Shown here: positions 10,168-20,628 of the stretch, in pieces
Layout of the letters: every line of letters begins with the position of its first letter
Position numbering within the stretch: the stretch's first letter is position 1
NCBI GenBank assembly: GCA_037355855.1
Contig: CM074762.1
Span: forward strand, 1,984,001 to 2,048,000
Direction of reading: 5' to 3'
Length of the DNA: 64,000 bases
DNA from: Pseudo-nitzschia pungens
Taxonomy: Eukaryota > Bacillariophyta > Bacillariophyceae > Bacillariales > Bacillariaceae
The notes under the pieces: model-generated
Told to the model about the DNA's origin: nothing
Seen by the model: only the letters and a program-made list of their open reading frames with translations
Databases searched by the model: none
Translations under genes and position numbers: made by a program

Positions 10168-11394
10168 TCACTGGATCCGCGTCAGCTTGACGTCCAACAG
10201 AAAGGATTCGTCGGGCACGTCCATGCGTTTTTCCATGACCCGTCGGATGCGCTGCTTGGGACCAAATCCCGGCGGGACCGGCCCCGGATCGTTGTCGTTC
10301 AGGCCGTCCACGTAGGCCAGCGACGGCGGAATCACGATGCGGCGGATCCCGCCGATCGTCATCCCGCGGATGCCCTCGTCGAGACCGGCAATGGCGCGGG
10401 CATTGGTATTTGTATTGGCATTGGCATTGCCGGATGCTCCTGGCTCCCCATTGTTGCTATTGCTATTGCTGTTGTTGCTCGTTCCACCTCCTCCGCCTCC
10501 CACGACAAAGATGAAGGGCACCCCGTCGTGGTTGGCCGAGGCGTCGATGGTGTATCCGTTGGATCGCTTGAGGACCCACTGGATGTTGACGCGGTTTCCC
10601 TCGGTCACCGCATCGGTCCCGGTTCCGGCCCGGAGGTCCCGGTAGGTGACGCCGGACTCCAGGGCGACCAGCGACGTCCGGGAAACGTCCACCATCTCTC
10701 CGGTGTACGGCGTCCCAGTGTACGGCGAGGACGACGACAACGACGACGACGACGACGCGGACTCCTGGGACAACGACAATGACGGCGACAACAGCAACAG
10801 CGAGGACGGTGTTGGAACGTTTCCGTTTCCGCATCCGTTTCCGTGGCCACCTCTCGTCGTGCCTACTGTTTCGGCGAGACGGAGTTGCACCGGAGCGGGG
10901 TTGTTGTTGTCCCCGGGCACTCCGATTGCTGCCGCGAACGCCGGAGCGGAGGCAACCACGGGCGTCGCGGCCAGCGTCCAGGCAAGCATCGCCAGTAGCA
11001 TCGCTCTGGGTGCGGTCCGGAATCGTGCAGTGGCAGCAGCAGCAGCAGTGGTCGTGCCAGCGTCGGAACCGTGCGAGTAGTGGACGGTGGTCTCGCGTTG
11101 TGGATCGTTGGCAACGGCGACGGCCGCGGGTGGAACCGGTATCTGTGCGTGGGACAAATAGCGCACTCGGAGACCGGGAGAGCGGGGGGTTCGGTGGGGT
11201 CGTGGTCCGATTACCAGGGCTTCGACCCACGGCGTCGCCGCACCTCCGAAACCGAAACCGAACACGAACACGAAACCGATGATGATTGGGAACCGCAGTG
11301 CGGGACTGCCGTTAGGAGCCCTGCGGTCATATCTTGTTCGTCGATTCCTATTCCTCGATGTGCTTCTTTCGATCATGGTGTTTCCTCTTTCCAA
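10168..11394 (-). CDS. FKBP-type peptidyl-prolyl isomerase, probably thylakoid lumen
   Basis: 408 residues. The C-terminal part (about 235-405) is an FKBP domain: GVTYRDLRAGTGTDAVTEGN, VNIQWVLKRSNGYTIDAS, then IAGLDEGIRGMTIGGIRRIVIPPSLAY and FLLDVKLTRIQ at the end. The flap region has a Gly/Asn/Ser-rich insert of about 40 residues encoded by simple repeats. The N-terminus has two hydrophobic stretches: residues about 34-52, and 129-156 ending in an Ala-rich AxA-type site (APAFAAA). This bipartite layout suits import through the plastid ER and then transfer to the thylakoid lumen (inference; the second segment lacks twin Arg directly before it). FKBPs catalyse cis-trans isomerisation of Xaa-Pro bonds; the YxxxD and Ile-Pro pocket residues look only partly conserved. 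Confidence 0.88.
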   Translation of the reverse strand: MERGNTMIERSTSRNRNRRTRYDRRAPNGSPALRFPIIIGFVFVFGFGFGGAATPWVEALVIGPRPHRTPRSPGLRVRYLSHAQIPVPPAAVAVANDPQRETTVHYSHGSDAGTTTAAAAATARFRTAPRAMLLAMLAWTLAATPVVASAPAFAAAIGVPGDNNNPAPVQLRLAETVGTTRGGHGNGCGNGNVPTPSSLLLLSPSLSLSQESASSSSSLSSSSPYTGTPYTGEMVDVSRTSLVALESGVTYRDLRAGTGTDAVTEGNRVNIQWVLKRSNGYTIDASANHDGVPFIFVVGGGGGGTSNNSNSNSNNGEPGASGNANANTNTNARAIAGLDEGIRGMTIGGIRRIVIPPSLAYVDGLNDNDPGPVPPGFGPKQRIRRVMEKRMDVPDESFLLDVKLTRIQ

Positions 11395-12453
11395 TCGAGG
11401 GTGCTTCGTTCGAAATCCTCCGTCGGAGGCAGGCTGGGTTGTTTGTACGAAATAATGATAACCTTACTTCATAAATTACCGTGTACTTCAAAAATGGATG
11501 ACGAACTAATCTTACTCGTAAACCTTAAGATTACCGTAAGATTACGGTAATCTTAACCTTACGCATGCAACACAAAGAAAGGTCGCAATCGACGCCAAGA
11601 ACCATTAGCCAAGGAGCCAAGAATCTTAGTCCTAACTAATTACCTAACCTTATCGTGTACCAGGAACCGCAATAAGAAAATGCTTGTAGTAACATAAGCC
11701 TTGAATGTACGCGTAGCTAAAGAACTGAATCGCACGTACGTACGTCTTTCTCTGTAGTGTTGAGTATTGTACTACGTCCTGGTACTCGTAACTCTTACTT
11801 GTACTGTAAGGCCACTGCTTGCAGTAAGGTTATCTTAGTGTACTATGCAATGACATCTGACCAGCAGAATCTCCTGTAGCCTCCTCACTGATTGCCAGCA
11901 ATGCTGCTCTTGCTGCTGTTGTATATCTGTTTTCCACAGACATGATACTAACCTTACTTCTTGTTGTTGACGAGTGATATCATCGGAGTTTTTAGTCGGA
12001 AAAGCGTAGTACTAAGAGTAACCTTACTAGTACGTGCCATGATTCATTCGTTGAGACAAGTTTCCGACATCAACGAACGCAGCAAACATCATAACAGCAG
12101 TAACCTTACTATTTATTTGCGTGTACATCATAATACTATAATAGCATTTTTGATTGTGTCATTGGTGCTGATTGTACATGCAACGTTTGCCCGATATTTT
12201 TTAATACAAGCTTCCATTGTTTTAACAATGTTTTCATATTTTCATTTTAATTTATAGCGTGCTGTTATTCTATTACGAGAGCGCGATGCTTTCATCAGGA
12301 GGTTTGCGTTTCTCCCTGTTTTCTAAATTTCATTGTTCCTTGGCTCTCCGGTACGATGTAGTCGGTTCAGTGCAGTCCGTTGCGATGTTTTTCCAGTAGT
12401 TTGTTGTCAAAGTACCATGCATGCATTCATACACGCCGTAGGTTCGTTGTTGT
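11395..12453. other. intergenic, rich in TAACCTTAC words
   Basis: At least six TAACCTTA/TAAGGTTA words occur (near 11459, 11555, 11645, 11824, 11950, 12018, 12102), plus a long palindrome at 11525-11556. No coding signal. Confidence 0.55.
11525..11556. repeat. palindrome with 15-bp arms
   Basis: TTAAGATTACCGTAA at 11525-11539 and TTACGGTAATCTTAA at 11542-11556 are exact reverse complements around a 2-base spacer. It is an extended form of the GTAA/TTAC words scattered through this genome's intergenic DNA. Confidence 0.9.
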
Positions 12454-15236
12454 TTATTTGTACAGCCACGAACTTTCGAGGCCTAGATAGAAGTTGTTCG
12501 CAGACGCCTTACTCCATTGTTTGCCGCTCACCAGCTTTTGTTTCTCTGGGCTGTTTTCGTACTCTTCGCCCAGTTCCGCGTTCTTCTCGATCAACCATTC
12601 CACGAGCTTCTTGCTCGTGGTGACCTTGTGTCGCTTCAGTATGTTGGCACCAAACACGGCACTCCTAAGATTGTCCACGTTGACGTTCGGTATGCGACAA
12701 CGCTGCGAACTACTGAACATGGCCGGGAAGTTCTCGCTCAGGGTCTCCACAGCCTCGGTGATGATCTTGCGGTCGGCGGCGGACGCCACGCCCGGCATGT
12801 CGATCAGTTTGACCGGTTCCGCCTTGTTGATCTCCAGGAAAACCTTTTCGGCAAAGGCGTCGGATGGCCCACCGGTCGTTTCTTGCTCGGGATAGACCTC
12901 CACGAGGATTTTTTCAAACATCTTGTCGACGTCTGCCAGGTCCCCGAGGTCCTCTCCCTTTTCTACCTTTTTGTTGATGGTCGTCTTGAGGGCTGCCATC
13001 ATTCCAACGCGGTGCTGTCCATCGACGATGGTCAGTTTACCACTCGTGGCTTCGTGCAAGCAAATCACGCCCGGAAATCCGAGTTCCATCGACTTGATTT
13101 TTTCTGCTGCCATGGCCTTGGCTCGGTTGTTGCGATAGATTCTGGTTGGTTTGTTTGTTTGTTGGTTTGTTTGTTTTTCAACAAAAAAAGCAAGACCGGC
13201 ATCAACAAGGGATGAAGGGTGAGTGAGTGCGTGCAAATTTCTCTAGAAAAAATCACAACGTGAGAGACTTACCTGTTCCTGTTCCATACAGGTATGTTCC
13301 CGAGTCTACCAGCAGACATGAAATGAATTCGTTTGTGTCCCAGGTCGGCGACGACCGGGCCCAGGATGGGGTGTTCCGGATCTTCCTCACTTTCCGCTCT
13401 GTCCTCGCTGCTACCTTCGTCGGATTCCGATTCTGCTGTGTCATCTTCCTCTTCTTCAGAGACGTCACGATTGAGTTGAATCTCTTCTTGCAGTTTCGCC
13501 TCTTTTTCTTTCAAGGTATCCAACTCCGCCAGGAGTTTTGTGAATTGTGCCTTTTCCACTTCAATTTCCGCGACTTGGGACCTTAGATTCTCTTCCACCA
13601 CATCTAGTTCGGATTGTTGTGCCTTTCGTTTTTCTAGAAGCTTGTTTAGTCGTTCTCTTTCTTCCGCCTCTTTTGCCACCGAGACACGGAGCTCCTCTTC
13701 GATGGACTCGAGCGCAAGTTTTTGTTTCTTTCGTTTTTCTAAGAGTTCTTCCAACTCCTTATTTTGTTGTTCTTCCTTCTCCTTCGTGTTGTCTTCGAGA
13801 AAATCAGGATCTTCGACCGTTTGGGCCTCTCTCGGACATTCTTGTGCGAGCGCCTCTTTCTCTTTCTCACGCTCTTGTTCTAACAACAAGAATCGCTGCT
13901 TCTCCTCTTCCAACTCGGCATCCTTTTGCCTCAACAACTCGTCTTGTTCCTGTTGGAGTCTCATCTGCTGGATTTTTAGCTCATCCTCCACGCGAGCGTT
14001 TGCGGCTTCTTCCATTTGCCGAATGATATCTTCTTTTTCCCTCTCCCATTGCCTTTCGTTCTTCTGAGCTTCTTCGGCTCGGGCAAGCGCTATTTCTTCC
14101 TGAATGCTAGCGCGCTTCTCTTCAAGCTCATTGGTTGCATTGTCTTTCTCTCCATCCTCCTCATCGGCAGTCTGCGCTGGCGGTAACATTTGAGCACCCA
14201 TGCGCTGCAAGAGTTGTTGACGTTGATTTTCCGGTAGAGAAGATGTCAAGAGTGTAGCGGCACCGAAACGAATGAACGCCAAGAGATCCAACGCTACTTC
14301 CTTGGCGATACTGGCGGCAACATTGGCAAATTCTGACCCGTTGGCAGCAGGCGAAGACGAAATGCTAAATGTTGGTGACGTAAAGTAAGCTTTGGTTTTC
14401 TCCTCTGATTTTACTTCCTCCTTCCCATCTACCTCCACCTCAACATCGACTGTTTCATTCGTATCATTATTTAGATCTGTTTTGCTTACGGTGGGTTTTT
14501 TGCCGTCGACATCTTCTCCGCTATCTGTTGCTTCCGGGTTTTTTCCATTGTTAGCATCTTCCTCTTCGTCGCTCGTATTTGTTTTTGATTCTTCTCCATC
14601 ATCTGATTCTTCTCGAGTCTCGGTTGCTTCCGAGTCTTCTTGATTGTCATTCACTTCCAAGATTTCTCTTTCGTCCTGGGTTTCATCGTCATTATTTGCA
14701 GTGGCAATTAAGTCTTCTCCGTCACTAAGTATCTCATCTTTCCCATCTTCTGCATTCTCCCTTTCGTTGCTTACAGTTCCATCCGAGTCTTCTCCATCAC
14801 TAGTTCCTTCCTCACCTTTCCGATCTTCAGTCTCTTCCTTTTCTGCGATTACACTTGTTTTCGAGTCTTCTGCATCATCAGTTCCCTCACCATCTTTTGT
14901 CTGAATCTTTTCATCATTTATACTTGTTACCGAGTCTTCTGGATCATTTACTTTTTTTGCGATAGCTTCGGATTCTTTTCTATCACCTGCGTTGGTTAAG
15001 ACGGAGTCCTGTCTATTACCGTCCAAAATATCTGTCGGTAGTTCACGGTAGACCGTGTTCTCGCTGGTGAGCCCTATGTCTTCATCATTTTCTCCCATCG
15101 TATTGAACAAGTGGAATCCATTTTTTCTACTGTTGACTGCAGTCGACCTTACGTTGGTGGTAACTGTAAACCCATGGACAACGACAACCACAATTGTCGA
15201 GAGGATAACAACTATGCATCTCGATGGGATCTTCAT
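12454..15236 (-). CDS. coiled-coil protein with C-terminal ParB-like DGQHR domain; likely plastid presequence; two exons
   Basis: Join of 15236-13273 and 13141-12454 on the minus strand gives 883 residues. The intron 13142-13272 has a GTAAGT donor and a CAG acceptor. The junction gives IPVWNRNR-IYRNNRAKAMA, which reads through smoothly. Domains in order: signal peptide to VVHG with Phe right after it (F at +1, diatom plastid type); a long Asp/Glu/Ser/Thr-rich acidic stretch (about 45-280); a hydrophobic segment near 310-345; a Glu/Gln/Lys/Arg coiled coil (about 370-600); then a ParB/DndB-like fold with the signature DGQHR near 695-699 after GVICLHEATSGKLTIV. In ParB-like and DGQHR proteins this region binds nucleotide or acts in DNA partition or DNA modification; which applies here is unknown. 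The upstream neighbour is a 2.6 kb desert. Confidence 0.85.
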
Positions 15237-15699
15237 CCTTGAAAACCAGAAGGAATGTTCCAGTGGTAAACCTTTGGATTTCGAAACTTTTTTCTGTTCC
15301 TGCGAGCTGCTTCTTCTGATGTATCGGGTATGAGTACTTCCACTGTGTACTGGTGTTGGATTGAGGATGAGATTTGCAAAAGTAATGTATTGGACGATAA
15401 TATTATTCTGATGTTTATTACCGACTTACGAAGTATTTCTGCAGCCAAAAAAAAATGTTCACATGATGTGATGAATTTGAGAATGGCCTCCTTCCATTAA
15501 CGTTGACACCATTTTTTTGGATACAATCATACGTAAGGTTTACCGTAACCTTACCGTAAGGTTACCAGTACCGGTAAGGTACGTAACTACTTCAAAAGTG
15601 AACCGACGGTTCTGACCTCAGTTGAAGATAAACACGATCAGAAAGATCGCGCGACCGAAGTACGAAGTGAAAATATGAGTGTTTTGTGTATGGAATTTG

Positions 15700-16150
15700 C
15701 ACTTGAGGGGTGAGTGGAGTTGTGGTCCTTAATTTTTTTATGTTTTTATGGTTATATTTACTGGTTGTGTATGCTTATGCCTACCTATATTGTAGTTACT
15801 TTTATGTTCTAATTCATTCAATTCGCTTCAATCACATCTGCCTTTCATACAATTATCATACAAAAACCCAAACATTTGTCTAAACCTAACTTAAAATCAA
15901 CAATAATCATTGCCAAAAACACAAAAAATGTCTATAACCACCATTCCAGGGGTAACTTTTAGTACACAAAATCCTACCAGCTCTACATTTAAAAACAGCG
16001 AAAAGTCAGTTTTTAACTTTCCCCCCTCTCTCACACTCTCTCTTCTAGCAAAGTAAGAGCTCCATTGTGACGGAGGTGATAATACTCACAACTCCACTAA
16101 ATTTACCGAGAATGAGTGATTCCTGAAAACATAAATTGCATTAAAAATTA
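15700..16150. repeat. diverged noncoding unit, copy A
   Basis: Shares with copy B, in the same order: a GGGG-TGGAGTTGT start, AATCCTACCA-CTCTA-ATT-AAAAACAG, a CTCTCACACTCT pyrimidine tract, a CAACTCCACTAA block, and AGTGATTCCTGAAAACATAA at the end. Judged by eye. Confidence 0.6.
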
Positions 16151-16189
16151 TCTTACTTCGTACGTACTTCGTAATATTGATTGGACCTC

Positions 16190-16575
16190 GGGGGGTAATG
16201 GAGTTGTATTCCGCCATCATGGCCTCTATTATACTACAACTCCAACAAAAATATATTATGCTAACTGATTCAAAAACGGATCAATTAATGAAGCCATTTC
16301 TTATTAAAAACTTCTAAAATATCTATTTTCATAACAAAGAATAACCCACTGTTTAAGCGTTGAAATCCTACCATCTCTATGCATTAAAAACAGTAAATCT
16401 CTGTTTTTACCAAAACCCGGTTTCTCACACTCTTCCACTTTTCAGGGAAGTTAAAGTTCCGTTGTAAATCTTACAAGAGTTAAGGATTATTTCTTACAAC
16501 TCCACTAATTTAGTGTTTATATCAAAATGCCAACAATTAGTGATTCCTGAAAACATAATCCTCACCTTTTTAATA
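16190..16575. repeat. diverged noncoding unit, copy B
   Basis: Second copy, in the same order and orientation as 15700-16150. The matching blocks are about 60-90 percent alike by eye and are separated by unalignable AT-rich DNA, so the duplication is old. Confidence 0.6.
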
Positions 16576-17643
16576 TTTAAGACCACGTACCAGTAAGAAA
16601 AATGTCACTTTGGGGGGTAGATTGGAAAATGGCGCACTTCCTTAAGACTGAGTGGAACCATTCCAACCAGAGGTGCCATTAACACTCAGTATGCCGTCTT
16701 ATAAGTGATTTTCATGTGAATTCTAGTATTTCTGGACTCGGGATTGGGATTAAACAAGAGAAACTATCACCCGCCAAAATTATCTAAGCCTCATATAAAC
16801 TGATCTTTTAAAAATTTGAGTCCCGTTGAAAAAACGTCACTCTTTTCTGTTGAAAATAGGTGATAAAGTGAGGTTGATAATGGTTGGATTATCAACACTT
16901 TCATAGAACCTCCTTCGGGCACATAGACTAAAAGACCACTATCTAAAGGGCTGTGGTGGTGCGCCGGTCTGGGAAGCTTCTGCAGAAATTTTGAAAATTC
17001 CTACCGGTAAGTTACTTACGAGGGGTCCCAAGTGACAGGTTTTTTTCTGGGAGGAGGTCTTAAATGAGCCATTCCCGAAAACGACATTGGATTGTAAGGA
17101 AATGCCCAAAACAGGTAAGGTTACGAATCGTCATTTATGTAGACGTTTCTTTTACTCCGTCAAATACAGTAATTACTGGGTCATCCCCGAAATACATGAT
17201 ACTTCGTACATCTTTTTTTTTCACGTCACAGATGTAATTTTGGATTCCCGATAGGAATTTCGTAGTACAAGAAAATAATCAATCGAATTCCTGTCCAACT
17301 GGGAATGTTAATTATTGTTGGGGGCATCGGCAGAAGTCCTATAAGTCCATCACCGAATACTTTTCGTTCTCGTTCGTGCGAACTTTTGAGGCAATAATGC
17401 TAATGCGAGCGAAAACGAGAGCTATAAGTAATTACTAGTACCGGTAGTACTCATAGGGAACAAAGTGCTGTGGTCCCATACAGTACTTGTAGTAGCACTT
17501 AAAAAATTGTATGTAATAGTGCTCCATAAGAGAATCCGTTAATTAAGTTACCCACATGTTCTACCGGTACATAGCATTGATTAATCCTCGGCATGTTCTC
17601 CACCAATTTACAACTTGTTATCATTCTTAGTTCTAAAAAGAGA

Positions 17644-17670
17644 GTAATTAGTATCGATACACCTATTCAT
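17644..17670. promoter_or_regulatory. GTATCGATAC palindrome site 1
   Basis: GTAATTAGTATCGATACAC is shared exactly with the site at 17730. The core GTATCGATAC is a perfect 10-base palindrome. It lies about 200 bases upstream of the ATG at 17862. A role as a factor-binding site is inferred only from the repetition and position. Confidence 0.45.
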
Positions 17671-17729
17671 TCCATATAGAGAATACTGTATATCATTGTT
17701 ATTCCTTTGTATTTAATAACAGGTACTTC

Positions 17730-17755
17730 GTAATTAGTATCGATACACGTATTCA
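17730..17755. promoter_or_regulatory. GTATCGATAC palindrome site 2
   Basis: Same core and flanks as the copy at 17644, 86 bases downstream of it and about 110 bases before the ATG of the helicase-associated-domain gene. Confidence 0.45.
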
Positions 17756-17861
17756 CTCCTCACAGAACAATAGAACAAAGTAAATAAATCTTACCCTTTG
17801 CTATTTTTTTTCGGAGACCAAAACACTAGCAAATACATTACAGTCTTCACAGTTCAATATT

Positions 17862-19952
17862 ATGAGAAGTGTGAAGTACGAACCCAAAACCGATGGCATT
17901 GGCATCGCTGAAATGGGCACTACATCAACTGGTCGTGGTGCGACAAAGGTGACGCCGCAGACTCCTGGAACGCCGATGATCAAGGAAATTCTTTATCTCA
18001 ACGAAGCAACCGGCCATGTTTTAAATCTGTCGAATCGCAATGATGGTGTATGCGGTCTATATCACAAACTACTACAGAAGTTTTCTACTGCATTTCAATC
18101 TCAATTTCGTGGGAAAAATCCATGTAGTGTCGGATATGAGAATGAAGAAATACGATTCATTTGGGACAACATCATTTCTGTATTGCAAAGAGTGGGATTT
18201 GTCAATATTGTTCTTTGCCCAGATTCCGCAAGAGCCGTCGACGTTGATCCAAAGCTGTTACTACTTGACACAAATGATCAGATGGAGTTGGATAATAACA
18301 GGATTACCTTTCGAACGATAGGATGTATTCGAAGTGCCTTGTATGACCGAGATTACATTGTATCAAGCACTAACAGCGAAAATCATACAAACGCCAACTT
18401 CTCCGCAAATCCTGTAGACGCTTCGAAAAACAGTGCTGAACGTCGAACATATGTATCTAGGAATCTTGACACGGCACATGATACGAGAAATGTATTGGAA
18501 ATGAAACCGACCGATGCAACGAAAGAAACGAAGGATGTCAGAAAGGAGGTCGAGATCATTGATCTTGTGGGAAATAGCATCGACGTCATCCGTACCAGTA
18601 AGAAAAATGGTCACACAGGAGATACCGTTCAGGCGTTCACGACAGACACCACACATCGGCACTCGGGCAGCACGGATTCTCGAACCTTTTTCGCTGGAAC
18701 TAAAATAAACGATGACTATTTGAAATCAGTTCCAGAAGCTGCGGTCAACATCTTGGATTTGTCCTCTGTCGACAAATGTGTAGAAGGCGGGTTTAGTGCG
18801 AGTAAAAATGAAACCGTTATTGCGCGAGAAACGATCTGTCAGGAACGCAAACAGAAGAGATGCACACGCTCGAGTTATTCTAACGATTTGTTGCCAGATC
18901 AGAAGAAACAGAAGTCGTCTAAAAGAGAAGTGGATGGCGAGCGTAAGAAATCTTGGGAAGCTCGCTACGGAGAGCTCCTGGAGCACTTTCTCCAGCACGG
19001 AAACTTCTCGGTCAAATCGGGAATCAATAAGCAGCTTGTGAGTTTTATAAAGAAATGTCGTTACAATCGCAGTCGAAAACAGAAAGGATACGACCACGCG
19101 CTTTCAGACGAGCGAGAGTCTCGACTACACAGCATCGGCTTCCCGTGGGTCGTTAATAGGTCAACTTCAGGTAAAACAATTTCGCAACCGGGGGCGGAAT
19201 ACCGCGCCCTAAAGGAATACGGAAGAACGCATAGAAAGGAAATAGTTGATCTCGATAGTCCTTCATGCCGCTGGTTCAAAGGCTGGGCGGAAGAAAGGTT
19301 ACAATTTATTTCGGACGCCCAGAAACCACAGTATGAGCTTCAAATGATGCAAGAGCTGGGTTTTCAGTGGACTCGTTCCTCTGCATGGACGGAAAAGTCT
19401 GCGGCAGGGAGAAATATCTCCGATCCCGTGGTTACCGGACGAAAACCTGCACCATCGGTTAAGGTTACCCCAGCTCCGGAGAATTGTGACAAGGACGAAT
19501 CATACCAAGGTTATTCGTGGATGACCTGTTACCGGGCATTAGTGCGTTACCACAGACAATACGGCACAATGGATGTACCTCACGGAACGTTCCTGCACGA
19601 GTTCGTTCGCCGCATGCGCGTCGCATGCGCGATGTATAGGAATGATATTGACAACGAGTTGATGATAGGAAACCGAAAGGCTCTTTTGGATGCAATTCCA
19701 TTCGACTGGGACGATCCGACTGAAAGGTTCGAGTCCACGACAAGAGAACATAATCGTGGCGTTCGGGCCGCTGAAGAACAACAACGACAAGAAAAACGAC
19801 AAGAAAAACGACAAGAAAAACGACAAGAAAAACAACAAGTACTAATACGAGAACAAGTACGATCAGATGACAGGATCACTCCGGTTCAGGTCTGTGAAGA
19901 CGACGATGGCTATAGTGATAGCGATAGCGACGATGGTGATCTCGTATTTTGA
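17862..19952 (+). CDS. protein with helicase-associated (HA) repeats but no helicase
   Basis: 696 residues from the ATG at 17862. The N-terminal 150 residues form a compact unknown domain (ATGHVLNLSNRNDGV, EEIRFIWDNIISVLQRVGF). A long Ser/Thr-rich linker follows. HA domains come next, judged by the W-RY-L---HG pattern: WEARYGELLEHFLQHGNF to LHSIGFPW (about 364-432), a degenerate one ending LQMMQELGFQW (about 465-510), and WMTCYRALVRYHRQYGT to LLDAIPFDW (about 555-615). The tail has four KRQE repeats encoded by near-exact DNA repeats, then a Ser/Asp run. HA domains are found after helicases or alone in large numbers in diatoms, where they may bind DNA. No helicase motif is present. Nuclear DNA-binding is an inference. 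Confidence 0.8.
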   Translation: MRSVKYEPKTDGIGIAEMGTTSTGRGATKVTPQTPGTPMIKEILYLNEATGHVLNLSNRNDGVCGLYHKLLQKFSTAFQSQFRGKNPCSVGYENEEIRFIWDNIISVLQRVGFVNIVLCPDSARAVDVDPKLLLLDTNDQMELDNNRITFRTIGCIRSALYDRDYIVSSTNSENHTNANFSANPVDASKNSAERRTYVSRNLDTAHDTRNVLEMKPTDATKETKDVRKEVEIIDLVGNSIDVIRTSKKNGHTGDTVQAFTTDTTHRHSGSTDSRTFFAGTKINDDYLKSVPEAAVNILDLSSVDKCVEGGFSASKNETVIARETICQERKQKRCTRSSYSNDLLPDQKKQKSSKREVDGERKKSWEARYGELLEHFLQHGNFSVKSGINKQLVSFIKKCRYNRSRKQKGYDHALSDERESRLHSIGFPWVVNRSTSGKTISQPGAEYRALKEYGRTHRKEIVDLDSPSCRWFKGWAEERLQFISDAQKPQYELQMMQELGFQWTRSSAWTEKSAAGRNISDPVVTGRKPAPSVKVTPAPENCDKDESYQGYSWMTCYRALVRYHRQYGTMDVPHGTFLHEFVRRMRVACAMYRNDIDNELMIGNRKALLDAIPFDWDDPTERFESTTREHNRGVRAAEEQQRQEKRQEKRQEKRQEKQQVLIREQVRSDDRITPVQVCEDDDGYSDSDSDDGDLVF

Positions 19953-20628
19953 AACAAAGCACATGAGCTTCCGCATGTCGAGGCTCTATTCCGAGGAAAG
20001 ATGTTCGACGTGACGGTTCCATTGGCCATGACACCTACTGCGAAAACGAGATTGGATGCTACTTTTTCACCTCTCTAGAATCAATCACTTTCTTTTTGAT
20101 CCTTATCGTATTGTAGAAGTAAACCTTACACCGCAAAAATCTCACCAGCGCAATAGATTCGTGGTTGTCGTGTTGTCGGGGCAAAACGGATGCTCGAGCG
20201 ATGAGGCCGACTCTGGTGTCATCACTTTTCCGCAGACCGCGCAGAGTGGTTGGTCGGTCTGCCTCTTTGATGATGGTTCAACTGGCACGCGTACGAATGT
20301 GTCTATTGATTCCCTGGATTCTGTGCATTCCTTTGTCACATAAAGACCGTCGGGAATATGAAACGGGATTCCGTTTCACGGTTCGAACGCAACCAACCAA
20401 TACAGGATGGACTCGCCGTGCCATGTCATGTCGCGCCATGCCATGCCATGCCATGCAATAGCTTTGTGGGTGCAACGCACGGTTTTCGACCGTACCGACA
20501 CGAGACTCGATTAGGTTAGATTAGATTAGATTAGATTAGATTAGATTGATTGGACTGGACCGGACCGGACGGGACGCGCCGATCCCAGACCATTGCCCTG
20601 CCTTCTGCATCGATTCATCCTCGGTTGT
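19953..20628. other. convergent spacer with short tandem repeats
   Basis: Holds CATGC repeats at about 20422-20457, ATTAG repeats at about 20513-20547 and GGACC/GGACG repeats at about 20551-20577. All are 5-mers. No gene is supported. Confidence 0.55.

Larger units (their letters stand above)
15237..17861. other. 2.6 kb AT-rich gene desert with duplicated noncoding unit
   Basis: No open frame of note on either strand. Holds nested GTAAGGTT/AACCTTAC/ACCGGTA words at about 15533-15590, two diverged copies of a roughly 450-base unit (15.70-16.15 and 16.19-16.58 kb), more distant TGATTCCYGAAA echoes near 17074 and 17195, and two GTATCGATAC sites just upstream of the next gene. Confidence 0.6.

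Noticed and set aside
20512..20548. ATTAG array as a telomere-like tract
   Set aside because: The unit is a 5-mer (GATTA), not the TTAGGG telomere repeat, and it lies inside a gene-rich region; treated as a microsatellite.
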